Of a stretch of DNA of 64,000 bases, positions 61,081 through 64,000 are shown piece by piece (the stretch's first letter is position 1; every line of letters begins with the position of its first letter). The notes beneath the pieces are model-generated. The model was not told the origin of the DNA and did no database searches. It saw only the letters and a program-made list of their open reading frames with translations. The translations under genes were made by a program, and so were the position numbers. Source of the stretch: Aurantimonas sp965217685. GTDB lineage: Bacteria; Pseudomonadota; Alphaproteobacteria; Rhizobiales; Rhizobiaceae. The stretch spans positions 1,674,001-1,738,000 of the forward strand of contig CBDCIZ010000003.1 of assembly GCA_965217685.1 (NCBI GenBank), written 5' to 3'.

Positions 61081-62121
61081 ATGGCCCCCATCCTTTCCAT
61101 CGAAAACGTCTCGAAAACCTATGACGGTGGTTTCAAGGCATTGAAGAATATCGATCTGCAGATCGACAAGGGCGAGATCTTCGCGTTGCTGGGGCCGAAC
61201 GGCGCCGGCAAGACGACGCTGATCTCGATCATCTGCGGCATCGTCAATCTGTCGGAAGGCAGGATCACGGTTGCCGGCGACGACATCGGCACGAGCTACC
61301 GGGCGGTGCGCGGCAAGATCGGCCTCGTGCCCCAGGAGCTGACCACCGACCAGTTCGAAAGCGTCTGGTCGACCGTCTCCTTCTCGCGCGGCCTGTTCGG
61401 CAAGAAGAAGAATCCGGCCCATATCGAAAAGGTGCTGCGCGACCTGGCGCTCTGGGACAAGAAGCACAACAAGCTGAGGACGCTGTCGGGCGGCATGAAG
61501 CGCCGGGTGCTGATCGCCAAGGCGTTGTCCCACGAGCCGGAGATCCTGTTCCTCGACGAGCCGACCGCGGGCGTCGACGTCGGTCTTCGCCGCGAGATGT
61601 GGAACGTCGTGCGCGACCTGCGCGACCACGGCGTCACCATCATCCTGACCACCCATTACATCGAGGAAGCCGAGATGATGGCCGACCGGATCGGCATCAT
61701 TTCCAATGGCGAACTCATTCTGGTCGAGGAAAAGGCCGAGCTGATGCGCAAGCTCGGCCACAAGGAACTGACGATGTTCCTGCAGGAGCCCCTGTCCGAG
61801 CTGCCGTCAGGGCTCGGCGACTACGACCTCACGCTGGCCGAGGACGGCAGGGCCATCGTCTATTCCTACGATACCAATGCCGAGCGCACCGGCATCACCC
61901 GGCTGATGGCGAGCCTAGCCGAGGCCGGCGTGCGCTTCAAGGACCTCTCCACCAAGCAATCCACGCTGGAGGAGATCTTCGTGAACCTCGTCGCCGAGGG
62001 CCGCCAGGATGGCGCCGGAGCAGCGCAAGGCGCTGGCGATGGCGCCGGGGGTATTGAGGCCTTGAACGCGAACACGACAGACGGCCAGGCGACCCGGCGC
62101 CGGGCGGGAGACCAGGCATGA
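61081..62121 (+). CDS. ABC-2 type exporter, ATP-binding subunit
   Basis: 346 residues. Walker A GPNGAGKTTL (about 38-47), signature LSGGMKRRVLIAKAL, Walker B ILFLDEPTAGVDVG and the H-loop TTHYIEEAE are all intact. The C-terminal 110 residues form the DrrA/YadG-type extension, followed by an Ala/Gly/Asp-rich tail. It powers export with the permease encoded downstream, which it overlaps by 4 bases (ATGA). Substrate unknown; YadG-YadH and NodI-NodJ are the nearest named types. Confidence 0.92.
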   Translation: MAPILSIENVSKTYDGGFKALKNIDLQIDKGEIFALLGPNGAGKTTLISIICGIVNLSEGRITVAGDDIGTSYRAVRGKIGLVPQELTTDQFESVWSTVSFSRGLFGKKKNPAHIEKVLRDLALWDKKHNKLRTLSGGMKRRVLIAKALSHEPEILFLDEPTAGVDVGLRREMWNVVRDLRDHGVTIILTTHYIEEAEMMADRIGIISNGELILVEEKAELMRKLGHKELTMFLQEPLSELPSGLGDYDLTLAEDGRAIVYSYDTNAERTGITRLMASLAEAGVRFKDLSTKQSTLEEIFVNLVAEGRQDGAGAAQGAGDGAGGIEALNANTTDGQATRRRAGDQA

Positions 62122-62879
62122 ATTTCGAGGCCGTCAAGGCGATCTACAAGTTCGAGATGGCGCGCACCTGGCGCACCCTCATGCAGAGCGTCATCTCGCC
62201 GGTGATCTCCACCTCGCTCTATTTCGTCGTCTTCGGCGCGGCGATCGGCTCGCGCATCAACCAGATCGATGGCATCTCCTACGGTGCCTACATCGTGCCC
62301 GGGCTGATCATGCTGTCGCTCCTGACGCAGAGCCTGACGAATGCCGCCTTCGGCATCTACTTTCCGAAATTCGTCGGCACGATCTACGAGCTGCTGTCGT
62401 CGCCGATCTCGGCCTTCGAAATCGTGCTCGGCTATGTCGGCGCGGCGGCGACGAAATCGGCCGGCCTCGGCCTGATCATCCTCGCCACGGCCACCTTCTT
62501 CGTCGACCTCAGGATCGAGCATCCGTTCTGGATGCTGGGTTTCCTGGTGCTCACGGCGGTCACCTTCTCGCTTTTCGGCTTCATCATCGGCATCTGGGCC
62601 GAGGGATTCGAGCAGCTACAGCTGGTGCCACTCCTGATCGTGACGCCGCTGGCCTTTCTCGGCGGCAGCTTCTACTCGATCAAGATGCTTCCGGAATTCT
62701 GGCAGAATGTCAGCCTGATCAACCCGGTCGTCTATCTGATTTCGGGCTTTCGATGGGCCTTCTTCGACACCGCCGACGTGTCGATCGGCGTCAGCCTCGG
62801 CATGACGCTGGTGTTCCTGGCGGTCAGTCTCGCCATCATTGGCTGGATCTTCAAGACCGGCTACCGGCTGAAGAGCTGA
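62118..62879 (+). CDS. ABC-2 type exporter, permease subunit
   Basis: 253 residues with six membrane segments, of the YadH/NodJ class. The N-terminal amphipathic part reads IYKFEMARTWRTLMQSVISPVI; the family signature FLGGSFYSIKMLPEFWQNVSLINPVVYLISGFRW lies near 193-226 (given here as landmarks FLGGSFYS and NPVVYL). Works with the preceding ATPase. It is convergent with the potassium channel gene, 22 bases apart. Confidence 0.92.
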   Translation: MNFEAVKAIYKFEMARTWRTLMQSVISPVISTSLYFVVFGAAIGSRINQIDGISYGAYIVPGLIMLSLLTQSLTNAAFGIYFPKFVGTIYELLSSPISAFEIVLGYVGAAATKSAGLGLIILATATFFVDLRIEHPFWMLGFLVLTAVTFSLFGFIIGIWAEGFEQLQLVPLLIVTPLAFLGGSFYSIKMLPEFWQNVSLINPVVYLISGFRWAFFDTADVSIGVSLGMTLVFLAVSLAIIGWIFKTGYRLKS

Positions 62880-62901
62880 CACCGTCAAGGTCCGCCGAGA
62901 C

Positions 62902-63714
62902 TCACGATTCGTCGTTGGGAATCTTCAGCGAGTTGCCGCAGGCCTTGCAATAGACCGCATTGGGATCGTGCCGCTGCAGGCCGCATTGATGGCATTCATA
63001 ACGCACCTTGCGGGGCTTGAAGATCGACTGGGCGAGCTGGAAGAACAGCGAGATGCCGATCATCATGATGATGATCGAGGTCAGCTTGCCCCAGCCGCCA
63101 TGCAGCGTGATGTCGCCGTAGCCGGTGGTCGTCACCGACGCGACGGTGAAATACAGCGCGTTGAGATATCCCTCGATCCCCGATCCCTGCCGGAAGAAGA
63201 AGGTGTAGATGAAGCCGGTGGCGAGAAAGAGAAAGGTCACGAGATTGACGATCGCCCGTGCCGGGGTTTCCCATTCGGTATAGCCCCAGCGTCTGAACAG
63301 TCGCCACAGCGAACCGGATTGCGAAATTCCCCAAAGGCGCACGATGCGCAGGAAGCCGAAATTCACCAGCGTGTCGGGCAGAAGCAGCGTCGCGAGGATG
63401 ACGAGATCGACGATGACGAAGGGCTGGTAGAGCCATTTCAACGGATGCCGAGAGGCGAACCAGCGCGCCGCGATGTCGAAGGCGAGAATCACCGCCACAA
63501 GATAGTCGACGGCAAGAAATGCACGCGTACCGCGCAGCACGGGACTTGCGATGAAGAATGCGATGATTGCCAGGTCGACGACCAGCACGGCCAGCTGAAA
63601 ACGCAGGGCCGCAGGTCTCTGGCCGAGGTAAAGGCGGCGCAGCTTGACCCTTGCGCGCGCAATCTTTTTGCGTCGGCGAACCCGGAGTGCCGTCTTGAAG
63701 AAATTCTCGGACAT
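62902..63714 (-). CDS. Potassium channel with C-terminal zinc ribbon
   Basis: 270 residues. A voltage-gated-channel layout: about four N-terminal membrane helices (from FQLAVLVVDLAIIAFFIA), an arginine-containing S4-like helix (FLRIVRLWGI), then the pore with selectivity filter TTTGYGD (Y199) and the inner helix IIIMMIGISLFFQLA. The last 35 residues are a zinc ribbon with two Cys pairs (YECHQCGL and YCKACGN), an unusual cytosolic add-on. Inner membrane. Basic N-terminus (RVRRRKKIARARVKLRR). Confidence 0.88.
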   Translation of the reverse strand: MSENFFKTALRVRRRKKIARARVKLRRLYLGQRPAALRFQLAVLVVDLAIIAFFIASPVLRGTRAFLAVDYLVAVILAFDIAARWFASRHPLKWLYQPFVIVDLVILATLLLPDTLVNFGFLRIVRLWGISQSGSLWRLFRRWGYTEWETPARAIVNLVTFLFLATGFIYTFFFRQGSGIEGYLNALYFTVASVTTTGYGDITLHGGWGKLTSIIIMMIGISLFFQLAQSIFKPRKVRYECHQCGLQRHDPNAVYCKACGNSLKIPNDES

Positions 63715-63854
63715 CGGGGCCGGTCGGTTGGGTCGCTACGGCGAGAACGAAGTGATGTGCCGGGAACAGGCGGCGGTGAGGGGTCACAGATTGCGTGTCA
63801 CTGTGTTGAACCTCTGCCACGATGACGCATCGAGCGAAAGGCTGAGCCGAATAA

Positions 63855-64000
63855 ATGTCCCGTCCAGTGACCAGACCGCGCATCGCGATCACCTATTGCA
63901 CCCAGTGCCAGTGCCAGTGGCTGTTGCGTGCCGCCTGGATGGCACAGGAGCTTTTGTCGACCTTCGGGCTCGACCTTGGCGAAGTGCACTGAAGCCCGGC
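63855..64000 (+). pseudogene. SelW/SelT/SelH-family protein, frameshifted, cut by window end
   Basis: The reading IAITYCTQCQ then WLLRAAWMAQELLSTFG is the Rdx/SelW family core with its redox C-x-x-C. Two defects are visible. A TGCCAG unit is duplicated in tandem (63906-63917), adding Cys-Gln after the motif. A single base is missing near 63984-63987: the frame ends at TGA 63990-63992, while the +1 reading gives the expected continuation L-K-P-G after GEV. As written it encodes only 45 residues; the rest of the gene lies outside. Confidence 0.7.

Overview
The window is GC-rich chromosomal DNA with dense, strongly biased coding, typical of an alphaproteobacterium of the order Hyphomicrobiales (Rhizobiales). 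The evidence is the gene orders trmB-rimP-nusA-ylxR-infB, fabA-fabB-fabI next to the iron regulator Irr, dnaA-dnaN-recF with rpsT, echA and mutM upstream, a P450 beside gyrB, and a MarR-regulated ectoine-type operon with a dedicated aspartokinase. Several families common in alphaproteobacteria also occur: DUF2865, DUF2937, DUF1328 and DUF3563. Nearly everything is core chromosome. No insertion sequence, phage, CRISPR array, tRNA or rRNA was found.

Region by region. 1-10 kb holds the end of metK, trmB, then the translation/transcription block rimP, nusA, ylxR-L7Ae, infB, a nitroreductase, rbfA and truB. 10-15 kb is a mixed-strand insertion (class III aminotransferase, sulfite oxidase, HSL-type esterase, DUF2865 protein) separating truB from rpsO-pnp. 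15-18 kb holds rpsO and pnp, each followed by an intrinsic terminator. 18-23 kb holds a DUF2937 protein, a GFA-fold protein and a TPP-riboswitch-controlled thiO-thiS-thiG-thiE operon. 23-27 kb holds fabA-fabB-fabI and irr. 27-34 kb is the least conserved part: an XRE regulator, a GNAT protein and small partners, a LysR regulator, an SH3 secreted protein, a hydroxyacid dehydrogenase, small envelope proteins and a decayed NCS2 permease. 34-44 kb holds moeB, recF, dnaN, dnaA, a rhodanese, rpsT, echA and mutM. 44-49 kb holds ubiE, ubiB, coaBC, dut and cysK. 49-55 kb holds rpsU with an unusual tail, an H1-like basic protein, a cold-shock protein, a P450 and gyrB. 55-64 kb holds a small stress protein with a consensus EcfG-type promoter, ectR, ectA, ectB and ask without ectC, an ABC-2 exporter, a potassium channel with a zinc ribbon, and a frameshifted SelW-like gene cut by the window end.

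Functional links: ThiO and ThiG/ThiS build the thiazole and ThiE couples it to the pyrimidine. No thiF is present, and the MoeB-like E1 enzyme near 34.8 kb is a candidate to activate ThiS. Ask, EctB and EctA would convert aspartate (through the semialdehyde) to N-gamma-acetyl-2,4-diaminobutyrate, but ectoine synthase is not in the operon. The most interesting items are the ectC-less ectoine operon with a candidate EctR operator, a promoter-terminator pair in the rimP-nusA-infB leader together with an apparent AUC start for rimP, a TPP riboswitch whose 3' end is the ribosome-binding site of a leader ORF coupled to thiO, and the remnants of two decayed genes.
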